DNA of 64,000 nucleotides from Agrobacterium leguminum (GCF_015704895.1 NZ_JADQWB010000002.1:124001-188000); one strand, 5' to 3'; shown: positions 54,801-63,353, counted from the first letter of the stretch. Program-made: numbers and translations. The notes: generated by a model not told the origin, from the sequence alone.

Positions 54801-55554
54801 CGGCGTTGCCGCCGACCGCACTGAGGCGGCAAAATGGTACAAGCTCGCCGCTGATCGCGGCCTTGCACCCGCGCAATATCGTCTCGCCAATCTCTACGAG
54901 AAGGCGAACGGCGTCGAACGCAACCTTCCCGAAGCCAAGCGCTATTACACGCTGGCCGCGGAACAGGGCAATGCGGGCGCCATGCACAATCTCGCCGTCC
55001 TGCTCGCTTCCGATGCGGCCGGTCAGCCGGATTTCGCCGCCGCCGCGCAATGGTTCGTCAAGGCTTCCGACCTCGGCGTTCGTGACAGCCAGTTCAACCT
55101 CGCCATTCTCTATGCGCGCGGCAGCGGCGTGAAGCAGGACATCGAGGAATCCTACAAGTGGTTCGCCATCGCCGCCAGGGATGGTGACGCCGACGCCGCC
55201 CAGAAGCGCGACGAAGTGGCAGGGGCCTTGAACCCGCAGCAGCTTCAGAGCGCCAAGGCCAAGGTGGACGCCTGGAAGGTCAAGCCGCTTTCGGAAGATG
55301 CCAACAGCGTCAACCCGCCCGAGGAATGGGCCGGCAAGGAAGGCGTGAAAACCGCCTCCGTGGACATGGAAAAGGCGATCCGCAACATTCAGGCGATCCT
55401 GAACAAGAACGGCTTCGATGCCGGCCAGCCTGACGGCAAGCTCGGCAAGAACACCGTGACGGCCATCAAGGACTTCCAGAAGTCCGTGGGCCAGACGCCG
55501 GACGGTCGCATTACCAACGAGCTGGTGACCGCGCTTCTCGCCCGCAACAAATAA
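51802..55554 (+). CDS. podJ: PodJ-like polar organelle development/localisation protein
   Basis: Large polar scaffold. In Agrobacterium PodJ marks the old pole and is needed for the growth-pole to old-pole switch. The 1250 residues comprise a cytosolic coiled-coil part (about residues 15-640, many LEARLEAL-type heptads), a disordered Ala/Pro/acidic stretch, one membrane helix (about 830-850, RPLLLGIGAILLAMMAM), a periplasmic part with four or five Sel1 repeats (from about 975: LFEIAARYTDGRGVAADRTE), and a C-terminal peptidoglycan-binding domain (about 1192-1250). This is the PodJ plan. Name based on architecture. Confidence 0.88.
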   Translation: MNGLRSKTQQPSDRSSLDALNRTIEGLEARIEGLMSQKFPRDPRAASAQPEAKSEAYAASREPRTSVTPPQLDPVNEIRQRQRLLEASFQRPQEPVARPERTITRPLAPEYRPRDAQQAAAAPAPRARSIPPYQEPQRNDAALQEIAQALVNLRHELKHDIAEGVAREAQGLRTEIRNIRAVAEDQQFIGDLRDDIARLAGSIDQLGNLASPDAYGLRNEFEDLRLTIDQLAREDSVHRIESRWNNVEDTLRGFDAGALQDEIVSLAYRLDDIKTQLGGMSNNPAVRVLEDKLIAIASAVEQLGKHMQPNEAAFTEQFSGLDQRLDEISRAIAATGTRANAQATDNALAQRLETRLNGLAEQLGDINRLAAAKPEPALDLTARLEALAGKIDELSTARDAAQLHERLDQLSLLLERSQRPSQQAELTSFLSDISRKIDALDHGAVNDGLAERLDTLSRRIEDLDYRYSQPQPASGLSESAFSRLEERLGNIAARLDETAHAAPADSHALASLENQIAHLSTLISQPVQMQAAGMPPELDARMAAIEDYMASNDEYIIEAARQAAEAVLDAYTRNNLSAGANLADMTMLTDLATDLRNLEALSRNTEERTHRTFEALHETLVQIAGRLDNLDNAPAYREEAAPRNVAKPVAAPAHEDVPMPAAIFPEEGYIAEEQAILDADGKDGDAIVPPAAAKPAKAEKKSLLAGLTKRFKTGTAKTVKAAEEPVSASSSARTQVEPAPSLDPIDVLPAGQENELLEPGSGAPDIKKILERVRASQVAASGKAADAEGRTDFIAAARRAAQAAAMETSPEKLDTGKKGRKAEASGLSRYRRPLLLGIGAILLAMMAMPLVKTLIGGAEAPAPVIEQKQDNGPVSALPEAGDKAVTIPSDLAIDPEQAASADSIENTAPAENTIDPRTVGGAPLPDEPPVADVPAVDAANSGTVAQNEPSAPAQVTATAAPAQDAITVPAGIEPASLAEAAARGDTQALFEIAARYTDGRGVAADRTEAAKWYKLAADRGLAPAQYRLANLYEKANGVERNLPEAKRYYTLAAEQGNAGAMHNLAVLLASDAAGQPDFAAAAQWFVKASDLGVRDSQFNLAILYARGSGVKQDIEESYKWFAIAARDGDADAAQKRDEVAGALNPQQLQSAKAKVDAWKVKPLSEDANSVNPPEEWAGKEGVKTASVDMEKAIRNIQAILNKNGFDAGQPDGKLGKNTVTAIKDFQKSVGQTPDGRITNELVTALLARNK

Positions 55555-55571
55555 ACATTCGAGAACCGACG

Positions 55572-55594
55572 AAGCGGCCCCTTGGCCGCTTTCG
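55572..55594 (+). terminator. Terminator after podJ
   Basis: AAGCGGCC pairs with GGCCGCTT around CCTT, followed by TCGC. It lies 17 bases past the stop. The T run is short. Confidence 0.65.
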
Positions 55595-55817
55595 CTCAGT
55601 CCGGCGCAGGAATGTGGCCGGCTGCCGACACACGGCCGCTATCTTTCCAAATTATCAACGTATTTACCGTTGAATGTTGACAGGTCAGGCCCTCGCGGGC
55701 ATGACGGATGAAGGCCGGGCATGCCCGGTCTTTTCAGACAGAAAGTGTAAATCGCGGCGCGGCCTCCTCACCCGGACAAGCCCTGCCGCCCGGAACCATT
55801 TGCCCGAGGTCCGAGCC

Positions 55818-56744
55818 GTGACTGTCTATCTGCCGATCGCAGAACTGTCGGTGAATATTTTCATCATTCTCGGCATGGGCGCGGCCGTCGGTTTTCTTTC
55901 CGGCATGTTCGGCGTGGGCGGCGGTTTTCTGATTACCCCGCTTCTGATTTTCTACAATATTCCGCCTGTGGTGGCCGTGGCGACGGGTGCAAACCAGGTT
56001 GTCGCCTCTTCCGTGTCAGGCTCGATCACGCATTTCCGACGCGGTACGCTCGACGTCAAGCTCGGCAGCGTGCTGCTTGTGGGCGGTCTGGTGGGGGCGA
56101 CGGTCGGCGTGTGGATATTCTCCTTCCTGCGCAGCATCGGCCAGCTCGATCTTATCGTCTCGCTGCTCTATGTCATCCTGCTCGGCACCGTCGGCGGGCT
56201 GATGCTGAAGGAAAGCATTTCGGCGCTTCGCCGCGCCGCTCGCAACGAAACCGTGACGCTGCGCCGGCCGGGCCACCACAACTGGGTGCACCGCCTGCCG
56301 CTGAAAATGCGGTTCAAGAAATCGAAGATCTATCTCAGCATCATTCCCATCGTCACGCTGGGTTTCGGCATCGGCATCCTCACCTCGATCATGGGTGTGG
56401 GCGGCGGCTTCATCATGGTACCGGCGATGATCTATCTCTTACGCATCCCCACCAGCGTGGTTGTCGGCACCTCGCTTTTCCAGATCATTTTCGTAACCGC
56501 CTATACGACCGTGGTTCAGGCGGCGACCAACTATTCCGTCGATGTGGTGCTGGCCTTCATCCTGATGGTGGCGGGCGTCATCGGCGCGCAATATGGCGTG
56601 CGCGTCGGCCAGAAACTGCGCGGCGAACAGCTGCGCGCCCTGCTGGCGCTTCTCGTTCTCGCTGTTGCGCTTCGCCTTGCCGTATCGCTGGTGGTGCGCC
56701 CGGAAGACCTGTTTTCGGTTGCCGTCGGGGGGTTAGGTTATTGA
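55818..56744 (+). CDS. TauE/SafE family membrane permease
   Basis: Integral membrane protein, 308 residues from the GTG at 55818 (MTVYLPIAELSVNIFIILGM); the frame is open from 55674 but that part is not family-like. Two symmetrical repeats carry GFLSGMFGVGGGFLITPLLI and SIMGVGGGFIMVPAMIYLLR, the TauE/SafE hallmark. Members export sulfite, sulfoacetate or related anions. The TGA overlaps the next start (TTGA), so it is coupled to the TIGR02186-type gene, a pairing common in alphaproteobacteria. Substrate unknown. Confidence 0.9.
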   Translation: MTVYLPIAELSVNIFIILGMGAAVGFLSGMFGVGGGFLITPLLIFYNIPPVVAVATGANQVVASSVSGSITHFRRGTLDVKLGSVLLVGGLVGATVGVWIFSFLRSIGQLDLIVSLLYVILLGTVGGLMLKESISALRRAARNETVTLRRPGHHNWVHRLPLKMRFKKSKIYLSIIPIVTLGFGIGILTSIMGVGGGFIMVPAMIYLLRIPTSVVVGTSLFQIIFVTAYTTVVQAATNYSVDVVLAFILMVAGVIGAQYGVRVGQKLRGEQLRALLALLVLAVALRLAVSLVVRPEDLFSVAVGGLGY

Positions 56745-57568
56745 CCCGCCCTATTTTACACGCCGCGTTTTTTCTTCTCTCATGCCTTGCCTTTGGCGGC
56801 ATTGCCTCGGCGCAGACACCTCCGCTTGCCCTGCCGCCCGGTCCGCAGCAGCGGTCACTGCTGGAAAACATCGAAATCGGCGCATCGACAACGGAAATCC
56901 CCATCGCTTCCGATTTTCGTGGGGCGGATTTCACGCTCTTCGGCGCGCTAAACAATACCGACCAGCTGCTGCTTGCCATCGGGCAATATGATATTGTCGT
57001 GACGCTCGAAGGACCGAGCGACTACATGACCGTGCGCAAGAAAGAACGTGTGGCCGGCATCTGGATCAATACTAGCGCCATTACCTTCACGCCGCTGCCG
57101 GAATCCTATTCCATGGCCAGCACCCGCGACATCAGCGCCATTGCATCGCCCGGTACCTTGCGGGCCATGGGGCTGGGTGTCGATCATCTGTCGCTCAAAA
57201 GCGCAGTCTTTTCCGGCGTGCCTGACAATGTCTTCGATTTTCAGGAAGCCTACCGTCGGCTCAAGCTTTCAAGCGGCATTTATCGCAACGACACGACCGG
57301 CGTGAGGCTGGAACGCACCGGCCTGTTCTGGGCGACGCTTCGCCTGCCCGCCAACGTGCCGAACGGCGTGCACACCGCCCGCGCCTATCTCTTCAAGAGC
57401 GGCAAATTCATCGCCCAGCGCGAACTGAAACTGCGCGTCGTCAAGACGGGCATGGAACAGGCGATCACCGACGCCGCCCATCAGACGCCGCTTGCCTATG
57501 GCGCTCTTTGCGTTCTGCTCGCCGTCGTGACCGGCTGGGGTGCGAGCATCATCTTCCGCAAGGACTGA
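56741..57568 (+). CDS. TIGR02186 family protein
   Basis: Exported, membrane-anchored protein of 275 residues. The TTG start at 56741 overlaps the permease stop; the signal peptide ends at GGIASA. The family blocks are ENIEIGASTTEIPIASDFRG, ADFTLFGALNNTDQ and SPSDYMTVRKKERVAGIWIN-like sequence. A C-terminal membrane helix (LAYGALCVLLAVVTGWGASI) ends in a short basic tail. The family is alphaproteobacterial, always near TauE/SafE, and of unknown function. Confidence 0.85.
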   Translation: MTRPILHAAFFLLSCLAFGGIASAQTPPLALPPGPQQRSLLENIEIGASTTEIPIASDFRGADFTLFGALNNTDQLLLAIGQYDIVVTLEGPSDYMTVRKKERVAGIWINTSAITFTPLPESYSMASTRDISAIASPGTLRAMGLGVDHLSLKSAVFSGVPDNVFDFQEAYRRLKLSSGIYRNDTTGVRLERTGLFWATLRLPANVPNGVHTARAYLFKSGKFIAQRELKLRVVKTGMEQAITDAAHQTPLAYGALCVLLAVVTGWGASIIFRKD

Positions 57569-57727
57569 GCCTTTTTCCTCCGGGAAAAGAGACTGTCTGC
57601 CGCCCTTTCCTCCTAAGATAGCATTCGCTTCCTTCAACGGTTTGCGGTAAAATTCAAGGCGTTACAACCACGCACGCAGATCATGGCGGTAAGTGCGGTT
57701 GTGACCGGGATGAAAAGGAGAAATGTC

Positions 57728-58165
57728 ATGTTCAAGCACATTCTCATTCCCACCGATGGCTCGCCGCTGGCGCAGATCGCAATCGACCAAGGGTTCGCTC
57801 TCGCCAGGGAGGCAGGCGCAAAGGTGACCGTCGTGACGGTATCGGAACCCTTTCACGTGATTGCCAGCGATGTCGAGGACATTGCCGCCATTGCTGAAGA
57901 GGAATTTCACCGTTGCGAGGAGGCGGAGCATCTTCTGAGAGACACGCAGGCGCACGCCGAATCCATGGGGCTCGATTGCGAAGCCCTACTGGCGCGAGCG
58001 GGGCGGCCGGATGAGGCTATCATCGAGATAGCCGACAGAACCGGCTGCGACCTCATCGCCATGGCGTCGCACCGGCGCAGGAGTTTCATCGAGATGCTGC
58101 TCGGCAGCATTACGGCCAAGGTGCTGAAGAATTCGAAGATACCGGTGCTGGTCTACCGGCAATAG
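57728..58165 (+). CDS. Universal stress protein (UspA family, single domain)
   Basis: A 145-residue Usp domain. The ATG at 57728 has AAGGAG eight bases upstream. The start MFKHILIPTDGSPLAQIAID is typical. The usual ATP loop G-x2-G-x9-G-S is altered: here MASHRRRSFIEMLLGSITA lacks both first glycines, so nucleotide binding may be lost. No partner gene is adjacent; the next gene is convergent. Confidence 0.9.
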   Translation: MFKHILIPTDGSPLAQIAIDQGFALAREAGAKVTVVTVSEPFHVIASDVEDIAAIAEEEFHRCEEAEHLLRDTQAHAESMGLDCEALLARAGRPDEAIIEIADRTGCDLIAMASHRRRSFIEMLLGSITAKVLKNSKIPVLVYRQ

Positions 58166-58183
58166 GCGGCTGCAACACCATGC

Positions 58184-58930
58184 TCAGCCGAGCAGATTGG
58201 CAAACCGCACCGAATAGATGCGCTCCCGCCCCATCAGATGCGCGACGAGGGCGGCGTGATCGAAGAGACCGCGCATGGCCTTGTGCCGCAGATCCAGCCC
58301 GCCGCTCATGACCCCGAAAGCCGGCATCAGAAGCCGTGAACCATCGGTGGCGAAACAGGGCCGCCGAACCGTCTTTTCGCGACGGCGAACCGTGGCGGAA
58401 GGATGCAGGTGGCCGGCGATTTCGCCGGCGGCATCACCCGGTTTCGGCTCATGGCGGAAAACGAGATTGCCATAAAACATCTCATCCACCGAAGATCCCG
58501 GCAGATCGACCGTACCATCAGGATCGTGATTGCCGTTGATCCATATCCATTCCCGGCCGTGAGCCATCTCGCGGATGATTTCACGCAGCATGGGCGGCAG
58601 ATGCTCGGACCCCACGCGGTCGTGGAAATTGTCGCCGAGGCTGACGACGATCTTCGGGTCGTAGCGGCTGACGAGGGAGGACAGGATTTTGAGGGTGGCG
58701 ATGGTGTCATAAGGTGGCAGCATGCGCCCGCGCCGGGCGAAGGCCGCCCCTTTTTCCAGATGCAGGTCGGACACCACGAGCAGCGACAGGTCAGGTAGGT
58801 AAAGCCCGCCGAGCGGATCGCACCAGGCCGCGACACCGTTAACGGCGGTTTCGCTGCCGAGGCATTCGAAACCGTTTGAAAACCTGTCGCTCAATGTGAG
58901 ACGGCTCAGCACTTCTCGTTGTTCCTTCAC
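58184..58930 (-). CDS. pdeM: PdeM-type metallophosphoesterase (ligase-associated DNA repair)
   Basis: Calcineurin-like phosphoesterase of 248 residues, of the small class often found with DNA repair ligase or Lhr helicase genes and named ligase-associated PdeM. Metal motifs are VVSDLHLEKGAAF, SLGDNFHDR, GNHDPDG, and GHLHPSATV. It follows the helicase on the same strand with a gap of 52 bp. Substrate is not known; role in DNA repair is inferred from pairing. Confidence 0.88.
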   Translation of the reverse strand: MKEQREVLSRLTLSDRFSNGFECLGSETAVNGVAAWCDPLGGLYLPDLSLLVVSDLHLEKGAAFARRGRMLPPYDTIATLKILSSLVSRYDPKIVVSLGDNFHDRVGSEHLPPMLREIIREMAHGREWIWINGNHDPDGTVDLPGSSVDEMFYGNLVFRHEPKPGDAAGEIAGHLHPSATVRRREKTVRRPCFATDGSRLLMPAFGVMSGGLDLRHKAMRGLFDHAALVAHLMGRERIYSVRFANLLG

Positions 58931-58982
58931 CGGGTCCGCATATCGGATGGCCCGAAAGTCGTTTGCATCTGTCCGCCGGCTC

Positions 58983-61502
58983 CTAGGACATCGCTTCCGC
59001 GATCAATTCGTCGGCGGCCTCGGCCAGCACATCGTCCATCGCCTCGCCCGCCACCGTCTCGCGGCCGATTTCCAGCATGACCGGAACGGCAAGCGGCGAG
59101 ACATGCTCTAGCGCGCGGTGGGTCGTGTGGCCCTTGATTCGCTTCAGCATATCGCCAAGACGGCCAATGTCCAAAAGCCCCGCCGCCGCATCGCGCCGCG
59201 TCGCTTCGAGCAGGATATGGTCCGGCTCATGGCTGCGAAGAACGTCATAAATAAGATCGGCGGAGACCGTGACCTGTCTGCCGGTCTTTTCCTTGCCGGG
59301 ATGGCGGCGCTCGATCAGCCCGGAAATGACGGCGCAATTGCGGAAGGTACGCTTCAGCATGAAGGATTCGTCCAGCCACGCCTCCAGATCGTCGCCCAGC
59401 ATGTCCTCGTCCAGCAGGTCGGCAAGCGACAGGCGGCGGGATTTCAGCCGCCTGCCGATGTCCTCCATAGCCCAGATGGCGAGCGAATAATCAGTGGCGA
59501 CGAAACCCATCGGCTTGGCGCCCGCGCGTTCCAGCCGTCGCGTCAAAAGCATGCCGAGCGTCTGGTGTGCCAAGCGTCCCTCGAAGGGATACATGACCAT
59601 GAAGAAGCGCTTGCGGAAGGGGAAGGTCTCCACCAGCAGCTCGTCGCGCTTGGGAATGATCGACTTTTCCTTCTGGATCGCCAGCCAGTCGCGCACCTGA
59701 TCCGGCAGGGCATGCCAGCGCGCCGGGTCTGCCAACATGGAGCGCACCTGATCGGCGAGATAGGTGGAGAGCGGAAACTTGCCGCCGGCATAGGAGGGTA
59801 TCTTCGGGTCCATGGAGAAGGCCTGTGAGACCAGGCATTCATTCTCCCTGATACCCTCGAAGCGCAGCACCTTGCCGGCGAAGAGGAAGGTATCGCCCTG
59901 CACCAGCTGTTCGAGGAAATATTCCTCGACCTTGCCGAGCGACATGCCGCCGCGCCCGACCGTGCCCTTGGCATTACGCTTGACCATACGGACATTCAGT
60001 TCCGCCGCCTCGACGATGGTACCGAGGTTCAGGCGATATTGCTGCGCGACCGCCGGATTGGAGACGCGCCAGCGGCCGTCCTTCATCTGGCGGATGCGGG
60101 CGTAACGCTCATAGGTGCGCAGCGCGTAACCGCCGGTGGCGGTGAAATCCACCACCCGGTCGAAGGTGGCGCGCGGCAGATCGGCATAGGGCGAGGCGCT
60201 GGTTACTTCGCGATAGAGATCATCCGCATCGAAGGGCTCGGCGCAGGCCATGCCGAGTATGTGCTGGGCGAGAACATCGAGCGCGCCCTCGGCAATCGGC
60301 GGCGTATCCTGCGCGCCGATGTAGTTCGCATCCAGTGCGGCGCGGCACTCCATCACCTCGAAACGGTTGGCGGGAACGAGGATCGCCTTTGACGGCTCGT
60401 CCATACGGTGATTGGCGCGGCCGATGCGCTGGGCAAGACGGCTTGCGCCCTTCGGCGCGCCGACATGCACGACGAGGTCGACATCGCCCCAGTCTATGCC
60501 GAGATCGAGCGTGGAGGTGGCGACGACGGCGCGCAATTTGTTTTCCGCCATGGCCGCTTCCACCCTGCGGCGCTGGCCGGCATCCAGCGAGCCGTGATGC
60601 AGCGCAATCGGCAGATTGTCGTCATTGATGGTCCAGAGTTCCTGGAAGATCAGCTCCGCCTGCGAGCGCGTGTTGACGAAGATCAGCGTCGTCTGATGGT
60701 CCTTCAGCGCGGCGTACAAATCCTTCATGGCGTAACGTGCCGAATGGCCGGACCATGGGATGCGCTCTTCCGTGCTCAGGATGGAGATGTCCGGCTTTGC
60801 CCCGCCTTCGACGGTGATGAGGCCGGCGGGCGGCTCGTCCTGCCCCTGCGGCGCGAGATAACGGCACAAATCCATCGGCTCCGCCACTGTGGCCGAGAGG
60901 CCGATGAAGCGCACGTTCGGAGCGTGCCGGCGCACCCGGGCGAGCGCCAGTGCCAGCAGATGGCCGCGTTTGGAGGTGACGAGCGAATGCAGCTCGTCGA
61001 GCACCACATATTTCAGGTCACGGAAAAAGCGCTCGGCCTCCTTGTTGGCGAGCAACAGCGAGACCTGTTCCGGCGTCGTCAGCAGAATATCCGGCGGCTT
61101 CACCTTCTGGCGCTGGCGTTTGCCCTGCGGCGTATCGCCGGTGCGGGTCTCGATGGAGATCGGCAGGCCCATTTCAGAGACGGGTCTGGTGAGGTTGCGT
61201 TCGATATCCACCGCCAACGCCTTGAGCGGCGAGATATAGAGCGTGTGCACGCCGACGAAGCCAGAGCCCGGCGGCACCTTGCCGCGCTCCGCCAGAGCGG
61301 TGAGCGAGGCCATGAAGCCGCCCAGCGTCTTGCCAGCGCCTGTCGGCGCGATCAGCAGCATGTTCTCGCCGCCGCGTGTGCGCGCCATCAGCTCCAATTG
61401 ATGCGCGCGCGGAGACCACCCTTTTTCGGCAAACCATTTCTGGAATGGAAGGGGCAAAGCGCCGACATGCGTGCCGGAAATGGGAGACTCGGTGTGTTTC
61501 AC
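58983..61502 (-). CDS. Ligase-associated DEXH-box helicase (Lhr family)
   Basis: An 839-residue superfamily 2 helicase from the GTG at 61502 (MKHTESPISGTHVGALPLPF). The frame is open to 61655 but overlaps the divergent promoter. Walker A is LIAPTGAGKTLGGFMASL, the DEXH box VVLDELHSLVTSKRGHLLAL, motif III LSATVAEP and motif VI AQRIGRANHRMDEP. The C-terminal third is the Lhr-type winged-helix and DUF4145-like region. It is paired with pdeM; no ligase gene is in the window. Lhr helicases act in DNA repair. Confidence 0.92.
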   Translation of the reverse strand: MKHTESPISGTHVGALPLPFQKWFAEKGWSPRAHQLELMARTRGGENMLLIAPTGAGKTLGGFMASLTALAERGKVPPGSGFVGVHTLYISPLKALAVDIERNLTRPVSEMGLPISIETRTGDTPQGKRQRQKVKPPDILLTTPEQVSLLLANKEAERFFRDLKYVVLDELHSLVTSKRGHLLALALARVRRHAPNVRFIGLSATVAEPMDLCRYLAPQGQDEPPAGLITVEGGAKPDISILSTEERIPWSGHSARYAMKDLYAALKDHQTTLIFVNTRSQAELIFQELWTINDDNLPIALHHGSLDAGQRRRVEAAMAENKLRAVVATSTLDLGIDWGDVDLVVHVGAPKGASRLAQRIGRANHRMDEPSKAILVPANRFEVMECRAALDANYIGAQDTPPIAEGALDVLAQHILGMACAEPFDADDLYREVTSASPYADLPRATFDRVVDFTATGGYALRTYERYARIRQMKDGRWRVSNPAVAQQYRLNLGTIVEAAELNVRMVKRNAKGTVGRGGMSLGKVEEYFLEQLVQGDTFLFAGKVLRFEGIRENECLVSQAFSMDPKIPSYAGGKFPLSTYLADQVRSMLADPARWHALPDQVRDWLAIQKEKSIIPKRDELLVETFPFRKRFFMVMYPFEGRLAHQTLGMLLTRRLERAGAKPMGFVATDYSLAIWAMEDIGRRLKSRRLSLADLLDEDMLGDDLEAWLDESFMLKRTFRNCAVISGLIERRHPGKEKTGRQVTVSADLIYDVLRSHEPDHILLEATRRDAAAGLLDIGRLGDMLKRIKGHTTHRALEHVSPLAVPVMLEIGRETVAGEAMDDVLAEAADELIAEAMS

Positions 61503-61553
61503 GTCTTCAAGGTAGTGAAAAACCTGCAAAAAAGAAGGGAGGAACGGGGCCGC

Positions 61554-61588
61554 TTGACAGAAAGCATAATCGCGGATAAATTTTATCC
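61554..61588 (+). promoter_or_regulatory. Promoter and palindrome of the Rrf2 gene
   Basis: A good -35 (TTGACA, 61554-61559) is followed after 17 bases by TAAATT (61577-61582). The perfect palindrome GGATAAA-T-TTTATCC (61574-61588) overlaps the -10 element. Such placement suggests repression by the adjacent Rrf2 protein. Confidence 0.6.
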
Positions 61589-61623
61589 ACGATATTGAAA
61601 CGAACCGCACAGGGACAAGTCGG

Positions 61624-62127
61624 ATGAAACTCGGCGACGGCGTGGAACAGGCCATTCACAGCGTAGGCATGCTGGCGGGGCTTTCCGAAGGCGGCGTGCT
61701 GTCGGCAGCGGCGCTGGCGGAATTTCACGGCGTTTCCACCAGCTATCTGCTGAAGCATCTCCAGTCGCTGTCCAATGCCGGAATAGTCGCCACCGTGCCG
61801 GGGCCGAAGGGAGGTTACCGTCTGGCCCGGGCGACCGACAGGATCACCCTGCTCGATATCGTGCTGGCCGTCGAAGGCCCACAGCCTGCCTTCCGCTGCG
61901 CCGAAATCCGCCAGCGCGGGCCGAACCCCTTGCCGGGGCGTTATTTCACCAAGCCCTGCGGCATCAATGCCGCGATGCTGAAAGCGGAGAAGGCCTATCG
62001 GGCCGAACTCGCCAAAACCACCATCGCCGACATTCTGGACGATCTCGCCGCCAATGACGATGGCGGGATTGCCGCGCGCGGCTGCGCCTTTCTGGAGCTG
62101 AACGAGCGCAAAACAGCAACGCGCTGA
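61624..62127 (+). CDS. Rrf2-family transcriptional regulator
   Basis: A 167-residue regulator with the Rrf2 winged helix (GVSTSYLLKHLQSLSNAGIV, then GPKGGYRLAR). The cysteines are at 92, 112 and near 151 (RGCAF), not in the close C-x5-8-C-x5-7-C spacing of Fe-S members such as RirA, IscR or NsrR. A thiol-based redox signal is therefore possible. It is divergent from the helicase and 96 bp before the CxxC AhpD-like gene, which may be its target. Confidence 0.9.
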   Translation: MKLGDGVEQAIHSVGMLAGLSEGGVLSAAALAEFHGVSTSYLLKHLQSLSNAGIVATVPGPKGGYRLARATDRITLLDIVLAVEGPQPAFRCAEIRQRGPNPLPGRYFTKPCGINAAMLKAEKAYRAELAKTTIADILDDLAANDDGGIAARGCAFLELNERKTATR

Positions 62128-62223
62128 TACAGCCACATCTTAACCAACCCGATGCCGGTCAGCCCGACAGCTTTCCGGACCGATGACGCATGACTTCAAA
62201 CAGCCCAACCAATGGAGAGACCC

Positions 62224-62685
62224 ATGAAAACCCGTATTAATTATGCCAAAGCATCGCCCGAAGCCTTCAAGGCCGTCATGGCTCTGGAGAATTATGTCCA
62301 GGGCAGCGGGCTGGAGCGCCGCTTCGTTCACCTCATCAAGCTGCGTGCCTCGATCATCAACGGCTGCGCCTTCTGTGTGGACATGCATGTGAAGGAGAGC
62401 CGCCATGACGGGCTTTCCGAACAATGGATCAACCTGATGAGCGTGTGGCGGGAATCCCCCGTTTATACCCAGCAGGAAAGGGCGCTGCTCGGCTGGGTGG
62501 ACGCGGTGACGAAGATTGCCGAAACCGGCGCCCCGGATGACGCCTTCGAGACGCTGAAGGCGCATTTTTCCGATGAGGAGATCGTGAAGATCACCGTCGC
62601 CATCGGCGCGATCAACACCTGGAACCGCATCGCCGTCGGCTTCCGGTCGCAGCATCCGGTGGATGCGGCTGCGAAGGCGGCGTGA
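62224..62685 (+). CDS. Carboxymuconolactone decarboxylase / AhpD-like family protein
   Basis: A 153-residue all-helical protein. The ATG at 62224 has GGAGAG 8 bases upstream. The redox site is INGCAFCVDMHVKESR (C-x-x-C-x-x-x-H), the AhpD core motif of alkylhydroperoxidases. It is probably a peroxidase or a thiol-disulfide partner, not a muconolactone enzyme. It lies behind the Rrf2 gene on the same strand. Confidence 0.9.
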   Translation: MKTRINYAKASPEAFKAVMALENYVQGSGLERRFVHLIKLRASIINGCAFCVDMHVKESRHDGLSEQWINLMSVWRESPVYTQQERALLGWVDAVTKIAETGAPDDAFETLKAHFSDEEIVKITVAIGAINTWNRIAVGFRSQHPVDAAAKAA

Positions 62686-62711
62686 CCTCTTAAACCCAAA
62701 ATGGGCGGCCG

Positions 62712-63353
62712 CTACATGGCGATGTAGCGGTCGTTTCTGTGATTGATGGCGAGCGTGAGGTTCATGACCAGCGCGCCGAGGATGGAGCAGATGATGACGA
62801 AAGGTGTGGCCACGAAGAACGAGCAGGCCAGCACCATGCCGTCGAAGGCGAGCTGCACGAGGCCCGCGCGCCAGCCGAAACGATCCTGCAGATAAAGCGC
62901 CAATATGCCGAAACCGCCGAGGCTGGTGCGGTGGCGAAATAGCGCCAGCATGCCGGCCGCAACCGTCAGCCCGCCGAAAAGTGCAGCGGCAACCGGGTTG
63001 ATGCTCTGAAAGGCAAAAAACCCAGGCATATATTCCGACAGCAGCGCCGTCATGGCGATGGCGCAGAAGGTCTTGACCGTGAAGGCAAGGCCGAGGCGAC
63101 GGAAGGCGAGATAATAAAACGGCAGATTGACGAGGAAGAACACCGCGCCGAAGCTGAAGCCGGTGGAATAATGCGCCAGAAAGGCAAGGCCGACGGTGCC
63201 ACCGGTGAGCAAGCCCGCGGCGGAAAGCAGCGTCACACCGAGCGAGACGAGCATGCTGCCAGCCAGAACGCCCTGGGCATCCTCCAGCAGCGAATGACGA
63301 TCGGGCGCGGAAGCCCAGATATTCAAGCGCTTGCGTGCAGTCGTATCGACCAT
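62712..63353 (-). CDS. YitT-family membrane protein (first copy)
   Basis: A 213-residue membrane protein with five or six helices (DAQGVLAGSMLVSLGVTLLS; VFFLVNLPFYYLAFRRLGLA; RTSLGGFGILALYLQDRFGW). The C-terminus IICSILGALVMNLTLAINHR, then NDRYIAM, is shared with the neighbour. YitT/DUF161 proteins have no firm function. It lies 73 bp downstream of its paralogue on the same strand. Confidence 0.88.
   Translation of the reverse strand: MVDTTARKRLNIWASAPDRHSLLEDAQGVLAGSMLVSLGVTLLSAAGLLTGGTVGLAFLAHYSTGFSFGAVFFLVNLPFYYLAFRRLGLAFTVKTFCAIAMTALLSEYMPGFFAFQSINPVAAALFGGLTVAAGMLALFRHRTSLGGFGILALYLQDRFGWRAGLVQLAFDGMVLACSFFVATPFVIICSILGALVMNLTLAINHRNDRYIAM

Noticed and set aside
51706-55050. Minus-strand frame of 1114 codons opposite podJ
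   Set aside because: Arg/Gly-rich shadow frame; the forward frame has coherent coiled coil, membrane helix, Sel1 and peptidoglycan-binding domains.
61624-62127. Naming the Rrf2 gene rirA or iscR
   Set aside because: The cysteine spacing does not fit Fe-S Rrf2 proteins and no iron or suf/isc genes are near.
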